A DNA stretch of 64,000 bases from Anodontia alba (Eukaryota; Mollusca; Bivalvia; Lucinida; Lucinidae). Below the pieces are notes generated by a model that made no database searches, was not told where the DNA came from, and saw nothing but the letters and a program-made list of their open reading frames with translations. The DNA lies in NCBI GenBank assembly GCA_964016985.1, contig OZ024825.1, positions 7,129,056 through 7,193,055 of the forward strand. Direction: 5' to 3'. The translations under genes and the position numbers were made by a program. Within the stretch, counting starts at the first letter, position 1, and every line of letters begins with the position of its first letter. Shown here piece after piece: positions 11,238-22,501 of this stretch.

Positions 11238-11547
11238 AGCCGGCCTCGGTGGCTCAGTTGGATGCGCGTCCGACTTGTGATCAGGAGGTTGCGGGTTCGA
11301 CCCCCGCCGGGTCGGCAACATTCTTTCGTGGAGATTTGATCATGAAATATTTTCTACGGTCATTCTCTCCCTTCCGCTGATTCAAGAAGGGCAGTTGTCA
11401 GTTTCTGGCGAAAGAATGAGCATAATACTGGTTAACCGCTTAGAGGACCAAGCCTGCCCAGTAAAAGTGTGCTTAGGTAAACTGACCGCGCTCGACTTGA
11501 CCCCATAGGGTTGACTGGGCCGTAAAATCACAACACAAACAAACAGA
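11238..11547 (+). mobile_element. tRNA-derived SINE, copy 1
   Basis: The head has an A box (TGGCTCAGTTGG) and a B box (GGGTTCGACCCC) of a tRNA-like RNA polymerase III promoter. The body is TTCAAGAAGGGCAGTTGTCA, ACTGGTTAACCGCTTAGAGG and GGGTTGACTGGGCCGTAAAA, with a CAACACAAACAAACA tail. GACTGACTACCATT at 11224-11237 is repeated exactly at 11548-11561, a 14-bp target duplication. Exact flanks and an intact promoter suggest a recent insertion. Confidence 0.92.
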
Positions 11548-11835
11548 GACTGACTACCATTCCTACATATCAGATCTGAACCGACTGATGGTTGATCTTT
11601 AAATTTGCGAAATTGTCTGTATTGAATATGCTGTCGGACAGTCGATGATTCGGAAAAATATACACAAAGTAGATCGGGAGCCAGGAAAAGCCATAAACAG
11701 GAAATAGAGCCCTCTAAAGGCACCGGATAAGGATTTTGTTGCGTATGAAGACAACACAAATAACGTTTTCTCGGAAACAGACGAATACACGTATAGGAAC
11801 CCCAACTAGAAGCACCACCTCAGAAGAGTCAACAT

Positions 11836-12050
11836 TATAAGCCACCTCATAACAAAACCAACAAAATGGCTGACTCAGATCAGCCTAGCTATCCGCCCAA
11901 ATTGATCAGAATCTTCGCTATGCGCGCAATGATTGCTAACGACCAAAGCGAACAGCGAAGACTCTGATCAGACTAGGCGGATGCCCAGGCTGATCAGTCT
12001 TCGCTGAGTCACATGCCATTTTGTTTGTTTTGTCTTGAGGTGGCTCATTT
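11836..12050. repeat. Family D-like foldback element
   Basis: Outer arms AAGCCACCTCATAACAAAAC and TTGTCTTGAGGTGGCTCATT are inverted. Inside is the CTGATCAG/GCGCGC palindrome typical of families C and D. Confidence 0.7.
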
Positions 12051-12129
12051 AAATCTATGGGGAGCTTAAGAGGAACTGATATACGTTCAGGGGAAATTGT
12101 TTGCCTTCCTTTCTGGAAAGGCACCTACT

Positions 12130-12290
12130 CTGAAAGTAAAGAATTCACTCCCCTTGGGACCAAATTCTTTCCTATCGGAGTGAACCCCTTTTCAGATAGG
12201 TTTGTTGTACAGTAAAGCAAACAGGAAATCACAAAAAAAAATTCCTTGTAAACTTGTAAAAGATGGCGGAAACATTACCAAGTGCGTAAA
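12130..12290. repeat. Family F dispersed repeat
   Basis: It contains TCCCCTTGGGACCAAATTC, CCCCTTTTCAGATAGG, AAGCAAACAGGAAATCACAA and AAGATGGCGGAAAC. The same order is seen at about 47.8-48.1, 50.4, 52.8 and 56.3 kb. Class unknown. Confidence 0.6.
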
Positions 12291-12529
12291 GTCCGCTTAA
12301 ATCTAGTTTTATGAATACACCGCCCTCATTGTTATCTCCTGAAGGGTCTTCAAACAGAAAGCAACGTAGATAACCATTGAAGAAGTAACCACTTGAAGAA
12401 GTAACCACAATGCTAATATCGGAACGTAATCAATGTTCTGAAAGCACTGGTAGTCGATTATCTCTGAGTGTAGGCTGAGAAAATTGTCTTGAACGGGGGC
12501 GTAAGACCGTTTCATTTAATCCTTATACC

Positions 12530-12584
12530 GGTTCGACATGACCCGAATGGTTGACGGGGCCGTAAAACCTCAACTCAACAAATT
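12530..12584 (+). mobile_element. SINE 3' end fragment
   Basis: It matches only the last part of the SINE at 11238: TTCGACATGACCC, GGTTGACGGGGCCGTAAAAC and a CAACTCAACAAA tail. 5'-truncated. Confidence 0.7.
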
Positions 12585-12602
12585 TAACTTCCTATAATTC
12601 AA

Positions 12603-12669
12603 GCAAACAGTGCAGACCCTGATCAGACACCGCGTTCTGTGGCGTCTGATCTGGGTAGGCATTGTTTGC
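12603..12669. repeat. Family B hairpin, copy 5
   Basis: GCAAACAGTGCAGACCCTGAT left arm and GTCTGATCTGGGTAGGCATT right arm. It occupies the same place in the duplicated block as copy 4. Confidence 0.8.
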
Positions 12670-13456
12670 CAAGGTCCAAACGTCTCAGTCGAGGCTTAAC
12701 AGATAACCCTCTATCAACAGCACTCTGTCATAGCGACAAGAATAGCGCGACTATAAACAACCTGGATTTCATTTAACGCGCGACTTGATTACATTGGTCA
12801 ATGATAATCACTAAGACAACTACCTTAAGGCGATTTTGTGTTTGTTTACTGTAGCTAGATTGTAAACAATCGACCCAAAAACTAGATACATGAAAACAAC
12901 AGTTAGCAAAGCCTAACAGAAGGTGACTACAATGCAAGTTACTAGAAAGAAGATCTGCGTCTGATTTTCCACCTTGGAACTGGCGACAGTATACACTGCT
13001 ATGTGAGGGTGTGGTGCGGGTTAAGTGCTTAATGCATCTACGCATTTACCTTTGACGAGGTGCCGCGCGGCTAAAACTACAAGGTATGTTGTCTGCTGAC
13101 TGTTGCAGATCTTCTTTAGCTGTATGTTGTTATTACAAATGGACAGTCTTTACTTATCCATTGTGTTCATTGCTCTCAAAATTCGTTTCATTTCAAATAC
13201 ATTTGTTGTGTAGTTTGTCCCTCATGTCGTCGTCTGTCGGTAAATTGCAGCAAAATGGTGATTAACTCAGCTATAGCCAGAGAACTACCAGAGCCGTTGT
13301 TATTTCCCCTCCAACATTTCATGGTGGAAAGTGCGAGATATGAGCAGAGACAGAGAGGTCACAAGTAACACTTAATATAGTACCATTTAATTAATTAACT
13401 TGCGTTCACTGATGTTTGAGATTGCCACAATTTTACAGCAGATGGTAAGGGCCTAT

Positions 13457-13722
13457 GGCCGGCCTTGGTGGCTCAGTCGGATGGTGATGAGGAGGTCGCG
13501 GATTCGATCCCCGCCGGGTCTGGTAACATTCTCTCGTGGAGATATGAAATATTTATCTTACCGTCATTCTCTCCCTTCAGCTAATTCATATAGGGCAGTT
13601 GTCAGTTTCTAGATAATGTGCACAAGTACTGGTTAACCGCTTAGAGGACTAAGCCGGCCGAAGAAAAAAATGCGGTAGGTAAAGTGACCGGTTAAAAGTA
13701 CTGACTGGGCCGTTTAACTCCA
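13457..13722 (+). mobile_element. tRNA-derived SINE, copy 2, head deleted
   Basis: Same body as copy 1 (GGCAGTTGTCAGTTTCT, ACTGGTTAACCGCTTAGAGG, ACTGGGCCGT). About 18 bases between the A and B boxes are missing, and the B box reads GGATTCGATCCCC. The head deletion probably inactivates the promoter. Confidence 0.85.
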
Positions 13723-13867
13723 AACCATCCAGCGAACCTATGTCTTTGTAACAGAAGTAATACTGAAACCAGGTATCGAAAAAAATACCAACCCTTCGTC
13801 GACCTTTACGATATCTTATTACTTCCACCCTCAAACTTTTTTTTCTTACGTTACCTCAGGAATATAC

Positions 13868-15184
13868 TTAAAGGCTCCATATTCCTCAAAAATAGAGATT
13901 TTTTTTATCCGAGAAAGGTTTCATAAATTGATATATGGTATTAATATGATCATAAAATGTGGTGTATGACAGCCTGTAATAATTCAGGTAGCCTCTTGTT
14001 TTTGCACTGGATAAAATGAAATGATTTTTATCGTATTTCTGAATTGATGTTGGCAACATTAATTCAGAGATACAATAAAAAAATCTTTTCTTTTTTGATT
14101 CAGTTCAAGAACGAGACTAACTGAAATTTTAGAGGCTGTTACCCAGCTAACACACAACGTTACTGTAACGTTACCTATAGGTTCCAGACAGGTTTTGTTG
14201 GACCTAGCATTGCGAGAACCTTGCTAGAACGTTCTTTATAGGTTGAAATTAGGGTTAGTCTGAACTAACATAGTGGAAACGTTGTTAGAACTTTCAGAGC
14301 TGACATTTTACAGACAATCATATAAGCTTTTGTAACGATATGTAGGCTTTATTTCGGTTATAACCTTTCGGTTATAGTATATTGGTGGCGAATGACCGAG
14401 ATTGGAGTTCAAACCAATTTCATGTGGTGACAGACAATAATCATAATTATCCTGCAAAAATATATTCAGCGTAAAACTTCTTATTAATGGAAATAAATAA
14501 ATAGTATTCAAATGTAATTGAACTTCCCAACTTTCGATTAAAATTTTGATTTTTTCTGACGGTAAACGTTTTCGTTTTGTACTACGTTTTCGGGACGTTC
14601 CAAGAACGTGCGACCCGCATCTGTTGCATCTCTCAATTTATATAGTTTCGTATTTTACTTGGCTTCGTTTTCTGTCGTATTTATTTAAATATTGCAATAT
14701 TTTCTTATGAACCAGCACCAACAAGATTTTATGATAGTAATCACCTAAAAGTGATCGGTTCTGACGTGCAAATAAACATATCGTTAAAATTCGAAACTAA
14801 GCAAGATAATAATTTCCTTTGTTTCGCTCTAAATATTACCGCGAAAATCAACCACGCCTGAACAAAGAAGACAGTGAAGTGAGTACATGTTCTTTTCAGT
14901 CTTACGTTTAGTTATACCACGTATTGACTTACCGCTATTCCTTCTCATCTGTTTTATTTGGCTGTATTAATTTTGGCAGTTATTAAACAATCATTTGCCT
15001 TTGTGTAAACAACCAAAACAGTTGCCCAACGTCCAATCTGGGTTGTAGGAAGGTTTCATTGTAACGTTTAACCACAACGTTGTGAAAACCTCTAGAAAAC
15101 TTTCCTGAAAAAACGTAGGTACAATGTAAAATCTGTAACGTTATCAGAACCTAAATAAAAATGTTGCAGCAACGTTTCCAGAAC

Positions 15185-15222
<38 letters not shown>

Positions 15223-15317
15223 TTGGCTGGGTAGGTGCCACGTTTTATGATTGTATTAATATTTTTAAAAGTTTCTTGGATAATAAAATGTCTATTTATG
15301 AGGAATATGGAGCCTTG
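13868..15317. mobile_element. Family H foldback element, copy 1, split by element L2
   Basis: The left arm AAGGCTCCATATTCCTCAAA and the right arm ending AGGAATATGGAGCCTT are inverted repeats that also share CATAAAATGTGG/CACGTTTTATG. They are separated by the L2 element. A relative lies at 42093. Confidence 0.82.
14142..15231. mobile_element. Long CCCAGC/AACGTT element L2
   Basis: Starts CCCAGCTAACACACAACGTT and ends TTGTTGGCTGGG, flanked by TA on both sides (14140-14141, 15232-15233). The ends are rich in AACGTT and GTAACGTT words. A T run of about 35 bases sits just inside the right end. No transposase frame. Confidence 0.85.
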
Positions 15318-15354
15318 AACCCATATATGCCTACGTCCCATAAAAAGGACATAA

Positions 15355-15421
15355 ACAAACAGCGTAGAGCCAAATCAGACGCCGCAGAACGCAGCGTCTG
15401 ATCAGGGTCTACACTGTTTGC
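15355..15421. repeat. Family B hairpin, copy 6
   Basis: Left arm AACAGCGTAGAGCCAAATCAG is eroded. The right arm GGTCTACACTGTTTGC is intact. Confidence 0.75.
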
Positions 15422-15945
15422 ATTAAATACAGAAATTTAAAGGAAGCATGGTTATTATAAAACTTACCAGACACCAATTCTATTGCAAATGGGCTTATCA
15501 AAGAAGTGGAGGTGGACGAGTCCACTAGACATAAATTTGTTAACCGATTCTGAAAAGAGGGCTGCTCTGTAAGCAAGGAACACATCAAAGAAACGAACAT
15601 AGAAGTCTTTGTTTTATCGGATCTTTTCATGGGCTAAACTGTTATATGCCTCTAAGTCATCAATGTCGTACATGTATTTGATTGTTTTGCGATATTATTG
15701 TACCTATGACAAGTAGGAAAACGAAAAAAAGATATTTCTGTGCAGTATCTTATGCTGAGTCGTCAAGTTTTAATACCGTTTAAAACTTGAACCGGACCTG
15801 CTGTTATGAAAAGAATCATAACTGTACTCTAGAGCTTCCAGTGCTTATATCATTATCCCCGAGTCGTATCACGTTAGGTAATAATCAGATTTGTTCCGGT
15901 AGAGCAAGACAGATATTTTAGCCAAGAGTGCAGATCCTGATGAGA

Positions 15946-16537
15946 CTTGTTTGTGTAGGGGTTCTACGGCCCAGTCAACCAAAGAGTGTCATATATAGAG
16001 CGCGGTCAGTTTGCCTAACCGCACTTTTTCTGGGCAGGCGGTTAACCAGTATTGTGCAGATTCTTTCGCCAGAACCTGACTACTGCCCTTCTTGAATCAG
16101 TGGAAGAGAGAGAATGACCGTAGAAAATATTTTATGGTCAAATCTCAGCGAAAGAATGTTACCGACCCGACGGGGGTCGAACCCGAAACCTCCTGATCAC
16201 CAGTCGGACGCGTACCATTGATTGATTGTGTTGGGTTTCAACGACACGTCAACCCTTGTGGGTCATTTCGTGTCGTCTCATAGAAAGGGAGAAGAGAGAT
16301 AGAAGAGATAGTAGAGGAGATGAAAGAGATTGGACAGGGGAGAAATGGAAATGAATGACAATGAAGAAACATAAAAAATAAAAACATTCTCCCTCTACCC
16401 TTACCTACTGCAAGGACAGCAGGCCTTGCCCAACTGTAAGCCAATATCATTTGAACGCCCCAGTGACGCAAGATACACGACACTTTTGCCTCACCCAACC
16501 AGCCCCCGGACGCGTACGAACTGAGCCACAGAGGCCG
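15946..16537 (-). mobile_element. tRNA-derived SINE, copy 3, split by retroposon K1
   Basis: Reverse-strand copy: the tail and GGCCCAGTCAACC lie at the left, and the A-box side (ACTGAGCCACAGAGGCCGG) at the right end. The head is interrupted at 16216-16507. TCCTGATGAGAC before the left end and TCCTGATGGGAC after the right end form an 11-of-12 target duplication. Confidence 0.85.
16216..16507 (-). mobile_element. Retroposon K1 inserted in a SINE
   Basis: The 10-bp word GGACGCGTAC is present at 16206-16215 and 16508-16517. Read on the minus strand the insert ends in CAACACAATCAATCAATG, a short CAAT-repeat tail. The body matches the copy at 60569-60882 over its whole length. No tRNA-like head was found. 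Confidence 0.85.
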
Positions 16538-17524
16538 GGTCCTGATGGGACGGCTCGTAATGAGCCCTCATTAGGATCTGCACTATTTGCGAGTCGATTC
16601 TTGATTTACAATCATCACCCTTTTAGCAGCAGTGGATATGTCCAAATGTAGAAATGGAAAAGTCTATTTCAGAAACTGGGTCGAAAGGGTTTATTACACA
16701 CGGGCGCTGCGTCCTTTGAAACAGAAAGAAATGCGAAGTTCTTATTAGGGAGATACAGCAATTCGAATAACTAAACGTTTTGATAAGGATTATCTCATTG
16801 CGATGTCTGAACGACGTTTTTGCAATGTTGTACTCTTCTTTTCAATTTATGATACGTGATATTCATGTATCTTCAAAAAAATAAATAAATAAATAAATAA
16901 ATAAATAAAAGATAAGTGGCGAAGAATAGGAGATGATTATTGTAATATGGTAGGTGCTGGGGCTGATCATGCAGGATAAGAACTCATAGATCACACAAAC
17001 TACCTGCGTCTAAACACCTAATGCATACAAACATACATACCTTGACAGCCTATAAAGGCATGACATGTACCTTGGTTTAGCTCTTTGAAAGCTCATTACA
17101 TGTTACTGCATTAATTATTTAATCACGCCAAAAGATGACTTGCTACGCTTTTCAAAAAGCTACCCGTGTTTCCTTTTTAAACGTTACCTTGTTTATTTAT
17201 TTATTTATTTATTTATTTTTTTACGGAAGCATCTTCGCGCAATGTACATCAATAATTCTAGGAAATTGTTACTCTAAATAAAGACGGAATTCTTTTTTAT
17301 TATTATGTACGAAGTATTATTATGTAAAAAGCTTGATTTTTGCGTGAACTTGAAGAGCCTATCGTAAAGATGATGAATGTATACAATGAAAGCTGAATCA
17401 CAGTATTTGTCAAAAATGTTTATCATCGCCTCCAGGCACGCACAGTCTTCCGTACAGATATTTTCATTCGTGGGTCTGCTTATGATTTAAACGGCTACAC
17501 CGAATTCTGGATCTGTTTCGTCAT
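16538..17524. other. Gene-free stretch with AAAT and TTTA microsatellites
   Basis: Only simple repeats were recognised: (AAAT)n near 16880-16910 and (TTTA)n near 17191-17222. They are complementary and could pair. No gene. Confidence 0.6.
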
Positions 17525-17786
17525 TATATGGGCCGCATCAAGCGAAAAAAGGTCCACCAAACATGCGCCACGCAAAGTACGTTCAAATCACCCTGCGCGT
17601 GCGCAAGGTATCATCCAACATTTGCTCTCCATTCATACGTTCTGTAGTATACTATTGGCCAGAGATTCTGTTAGCGGACAGAGAAGCCTCTGATCAGTCT
17701 GCGCCGGTGCACAGGCTGATCTGGGCCTTCACTGCCTGCATATGTCCGAAGACATGTTTACACATGGCTTGGCTCACATTAGTTTT
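17525..17786. repeat. Family C foldback element, copy 2
   Basis: GGGCCGCATCAAGCGAAAAA at the left and CACATGGCTTGGCTCACAT at the right, with TTTGCTCTCCATTCATACGT and CAGGCTGATCTGGGCCTTCA between. It is in the opposite order to the copy at 1366. Confidence 0.75.
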
Positions 17787-17789
17787 CAG

Positions 17790-18006
17790 ATACAAATTCT
17801 GATATATATTTTTTTTATATTTTGCTCAAAACATAGATTGTGGGTACTCGTTAGAACCGCTTCACTGAGGCGGTTCTAACGAGTACCCACAATCTATGTT
17901 TTGAGCAGAAATAAGAAAAATAATGTATACCCCAGTAAATCCCAGTTTTACTATATAAATGTGGGGTTTAAGGAGGTCAAAATTATATAGGTATGTTTTC
18001 GTGATG
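17790..18006 (+). mobile_element. Family A MITE, copy 3, 5' truncated
   Basis: The left end is missing, beginning near ATTCTGATATATATTTT right after the family C element. The central hairpin is intact with tip GCTTCACTGAGGC, and the right end GTTTTCGTGATG is present. Confidence 0.8.
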
Positions 18007-18402
18007 GGCTACAGTTCTGTTTTGGAAATCATGATAACTATCCGAAGGATGTTCTCATGATTAGTCGTTTTTCACTGACTCTAGCATATACTTGCATTTA
18101 TAATTTTCGACAGCGACAAAAAGATTTACGTATTGTAAACTTTCTATTTTGCCGCAGACCGTAGTTTCAAAATGTATAGACTTATTAGAAATACGAGTGT
18201 ATGCTCCAAACGAAATTGTCATTGAGAGTAATAAAAACGTAACGCAAAATGAAAATAGCTTAAATGTCGATGTTTTCTGGACCAGGCTAGCTGGTTTCAC
18301 CAGGTAATTTAACTTGTCAATTTTTCCGGAATGAGCTCATGATCACAAAGAACTAGAAAATATAAAATTTTGTTAAAGTAAAGTACGGGAAAATGTTTTA
18401 CT
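18007..18402. other. Spacer, nothing recognised
   Basis: Unique-looking sequence. The 79-codon minus-strand frame has no family features. Confidence 0.35.
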
Positions 18403-18663
18403 CATTACAAAAATATGCCTATTGAAATATACTAAAAATTTTACCACCAAAACATGAAAAGTTTTCAGATAAAAATTCGAATATTTTTCATATTTCTGCT
18501 GAAAACATAGATTGTGGGTACTCGTTAGAACCGCCTCGAGTACCCACAATCTATGTTTTTGAGCAGAAATAAGTAAAATAATGTATACCCCTGTAAACCC
18601 CAGTTTTATTATATAAAAGTGGGGTTTAAGGGGGTCACATTATATAGGCATGTTTTCGTGATG
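18403..18663 (+). mobile_element. Family A MITE, copy 4, hairpin tip deleted
   Basis: Full ends, but the central palindrome reads GGTACTCGTTAGAACCGCCT and then directly CGAGTACC, so most of the distal right arm is missing. The base of the hairpin is preserved. Confidence 0.87.
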
Positions 18664-19107
18664 TCCACAAAAAAGCACTAGAACCACCTGATGTGAAGAT
18701 ATAGATTCTAAAAAGGTCGTCAACTTACGCTATTTCTCAATAAGATAGAACATTTCGGGTATGCAACAAAGGAAAAAAAAATATAAAAAAACAACCACTT
18801 TAATTTTCAATTTATTATGTCTCATTTGGAAGCCGTGGGTACGTAGGATGTTATTCCAAAATATATATTTAACTACCTCCCTCGGATTTATGAAAGAGAG
18901 AAATTTGAGTAAAGGTACTGTAATGTTGTCAGTAAAGTAAGTTACATTTGTTCTTTTAAGGGTCATTCCTCTAAGAACCTGTTTATATTCACTACAACTG
19001 GTGATAATGTCGTGTCGCAGCGGTAAAAAAAGTCTCCCCGTATTTTCCCTATAGTGTAATTAATATTTGCTGGTACTCTGTGACTATTGGGATCATTTAG
19101 GGCTTTT
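18664..19107. other. Spacer, nothing recognised
   Basis: AT-rich with A runs. The 78-codon frame on the minus strand has no recognisable domain. Confidence 0.35.
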
Positions 19108-19908
19108 TAGCTGATCTGAGCACGATGATCGTCGTCTGTCGTACGTCGTGCATCGTCAATAAATTGTAATGACAGCTCCGCCTTCACCCCGGGCCAAATT
19201 ACACAACTTAGTATGAAATATCCGGGTAACGTGTAGTTCAAATTAAACTAAAGCCGTTCCGATCTGAAATCATAGATTGCCGCCACGGCCGCCATCTTGA
19301 AAATCTATTTTGAATTTCTTCTCCTGAACCGAAAGGCCAATTGACTCGAAACTTGGCAGGTAGTATCGGGGTGACGTAGATAAAAAATAGCTTAAACCGT
19401 TCCTGTCGGAAATCCAAGTTGACCGCCACGGCGGCCATCTTGAAAATCTACTTTGAAATTCTCCTGAACCGAAAAACCAGTTGTTTCGCGACTTAATAGG
19501 AAGTATCAGGGTGCCTTGTAGATTAAAAACAGCTCGTTCCGTTCTCTTAAGCCGGAAAGGCAACTGACTCGAAACTTGGTGGGAAGTATCGGAGTGATTT
19601 GTCGATCAAAATTAGCTAAACTCGTTTCGATTGGAAATCCGAGTCCAAGATGGCGGCCATCTTGAAAATCTGTTTTGAACTTCTTCTCCCGTACCGAAAA
19701 GCCAATCGACTCGAAACTTGATAGAAAGTATTGGGATGACGTAGAATATATAATTAGCTAAAATAGTTCCCATCGGAAATCCAAGATTGCCACCATCTTG
19801 AAAATCTTGAAACTTGGTAGGAAGTATCGGGGCTACCTGTAGATTGAAAGAAAAGCTAAAATCGTTTCGATCGGAAATCCAAGATGGCCGCTATAGCCGC
19901 CATCTTGA

Positions 19909-19920
19909 AAAATAATTTTG
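19909..19920. repeat. LINE target-site duplication, left copy
   Basis: AAAATAATTTTG, identical to 25569-25580. Taking out everything between restores a normal array unit. Confidence 0.88.
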
Positions 19921-20408
19921 GTTTAAACATATTTTATTGTAGCATAACTATCATTACAACATGATGCAAGGCATTATACAAATTGGGATTAGAACGAAAG
20001 CACAAGTACTTATATAGTTTTTCTCCCACAAACAATCGACATGTAAACATAATGGCGAATTTCGAGCAAGATACATTAGAGCAAGTAACATTATGTAGTG
20101 ATAATTAACAATAAGTGTTGTTTTTACATGTTTGGGTGATAAAAATGATGAAAATCTGATGTAAAGTTTTACACCAAATAGTAATCAATATAAAGCATTT
20201 TGAGATTAGCAAATGTTAAGAAAATGTAAATGGACAAAACAAGGGGCGGTGGGGGTGTAGGGGCAGAAGGGGGGAGATGGGAAGGGGGTAGTCGGGAAAT
20301 TGGGATTGAGGGGTCGGGGCACCCGGCATCCAACATGGAATATAATACCGTTTGCAACGGATAAATGTAGTAAAGCAATCGCATGACCATATCAGTATTT
20401 AAAACATC

Positions 20409-22501
20409 TCATGAAAAACGTTTACAATTCAATATAAACCGGTGAATGTTTTCAAAAATTAACATATTTACATCATATGATAAAGAGGATTCCCCGTACA
20501 GAAGAAGATCAAGAGTAGGTCGATGATAGGTAGAAACCACATTTAGAAGCGCGTTTCTCTGCTGCTGATAGTAAGGACAGTGGAAAAAGAAGTGTTGTGA
20601 GTTCTCAATACTACCACATCTACTCATAGGCGAGTCAGTTATACCTTTTAAAAATAGGTCCAGGTTCAATGAGTTACAGTTCGTTCGTAATCTAGTATGG
20701 AGAATTTGGGCTTTTCTATTTTTAGAAGAATAATATTTGGGGACAGGTGTTTTGTTTTTGTTAAAGTAGTATTTAAAAGAGTGTGTTGTTTGAGATCGTT
20801 TCACTTCGGCCGGTAGACTATTCCAAGCCCTCACAGTAGAGGGTAGAAAAGAATTATAGTAAAGATTTGTTCGTGTATCAATAGTCTGTAATTGGTCGGA
20901 GTTGCGAAGATTATATCGTGACATGTCACTGACTGATGGTGGTATAAGGGAGGATAAGTACAGAGGAGTTAGATGGGAAAACATTTTGAAAAATAAAGTC
21001 AATTTGTGGGTTTGTCTTCTCTGTTCAAATGACTCCCATCCAACTTCTTTGTACAATGCGGTAATAGAAATAAGCTTGGTTGTCCCAGTAGCTATGCGCG
21101 CTGCTTCAAGTCGGACTTTTTCTAACTCTTGTTTTTCGTATTGAGAACAATTGTCCCATATTACATCCCCGTATTCAAGTAAAGGTCTGATAAATGCTGT
21201 ATAGATTGTTTCCAAAGATTTGCGGTCTAATTTAAATTTGAGTTTTCTCATTACATTAATCCTACCCCAAGCTTTCTCTGAAATATATTTTATATGGTGG
21301 TGCCATGTACAATCTTTAGATAAATAGATCCCGAGATGCTTGTGAAATTCTACTTCAGATATTTGAAGATTTTGCATTATGATTGGTGGATGATTAAGTT
21401 TGTTTAATTTGCGCGAAATAAGGAGACTTTCGGTTTTGGTCGGATTGAAAGCTACAAGCCAAGTTGCAGCCCATTTTGAAATTCTTTCGAGATCAATATT
21501 GAGACAATTAGCAGCAGTAATAGAGTTATCGACGATAATGTAAAGACTAGTGTCGTCCGCAAAGAGCCTTATATTTGATCCGATATCAAGTACTATGTCA
21601 TTTATAAATAGTAAAAACAGCAGCGGTCCTAAAATTGACCCCTGAGGAACCTCCGCGCAAATATAAGCCCAGTCAGATGTAACCCCTGGAAGAATAACTC
21701 TTTGTTTCCTATTGGAAAGGTAACTTTTAAACGATGCAAGAACTTTCCCAGTGACGCCAGCTGCCTTAAGTTTAAGTAACAATCCCTCATGCCAAACTCG
21801 GTCAAAGGCTTTGCTGATGTCACAAAAGACAACTCTAACTTCTTTACCTGAGTCAAGGGCCTGACAGAAAGTATTGTAAAGATATGTTAATTGATTCACT
21901 GTTGAGTCTCCTGGTATAAAACTAGACTGATGAGAAGATAGCAAATTGTTGTCGCGCAAATGATTGTATAAATATTTGAACACAAGTCTTTCGAAAAGTT
22001 TACTTTCTGAGTTAAGTAGTAATATAGGTCGGTAATTAGAAGGTATAGATCTATCACCTTTTTTATGTATTGGGCAGACATTAGCTTCTTTATAAGAAGA
22101 TGTAACAAAACCCAAGTTGATAGACTGATTAAACAAGTTACAAAAAGGAGAAGAAGTTTCGTGAGCAAGTTCACGAAGAATACGATTACTCAGGTTGTTA
22201 GGACCAGAAGCTTTACCAATAGGGAGAGATCTGAGTATAGTCTCGACTTCGGTTCGGGAAAATTCAATATTATTTAGTTCGTTGGTGACAGCAGTAGGAA
22301 GTATTTGGGGGAGGATTGGATATTGATTGTTTAGACTGCTCTGGCTTTGAAAGAAATTATTTAAGATATTAGCCTTTTCATTTTCGTCAGAACTTATAGA
22401 GCCGTCATTTTCGAGGGGTGGTATAGATGTTTTAGACTGTGGAGAAATGAAAGATTTAAGAACCGTCCACCAGTCTTTAGCTGATAGTTCTCCGCTTGTT
22501 A
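20409..22501 (-). CDS. LINE reverse transcriptase frame (3' part of polyprotein)
   Basis: RNA-directed DNA polymerase of the LINE. Reading 5' to 3': SISSDENEKANILNNFF and RSLPIGKASGPNNLSNRIL before the RT; ANVCPIHKKGDRSIPSNYRP; motif A FCDISKAFDRVWHEGLLLKL; motif B EVPQGSILGPLLFLLFIND; motif C RLFADDTSLYI with the catalytic Asp pair; HLGIYLSKDCTWHHHI; and IRPLLEYGDVIWDNCS. The C-terminus has a Cys/His cluster (RCGSIENSQHFFFHCPYY), typical of this group. The first usable start inside the frame is at 22136, but the frame is open back to 22501 with LINE-like sequence, so translation would come from the upstream frame. Motifs are intact, so decay is slight. Confidence 0.92.

Larger units (their letters stand above)
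12441..12885. repeat. Duplicated block, right copy, with SINE tail inserted
   Basis: Homologous to 9395-9757. The extra 55-60 bp near 12530-12584 is the 3' end of the SINE family (GGTTGACGGGGCCGTAAAACC), so the insertion postdates the duplication or was lost from the other copy. Confidence 0.75.

Noticed and set aside
11240..11320. Functional tRNA gene
   Set aside because: A and B boxes are present, but the sequence continues into a repeated SINE body with a target-site duplication, and a full cloverleaf is not formed.
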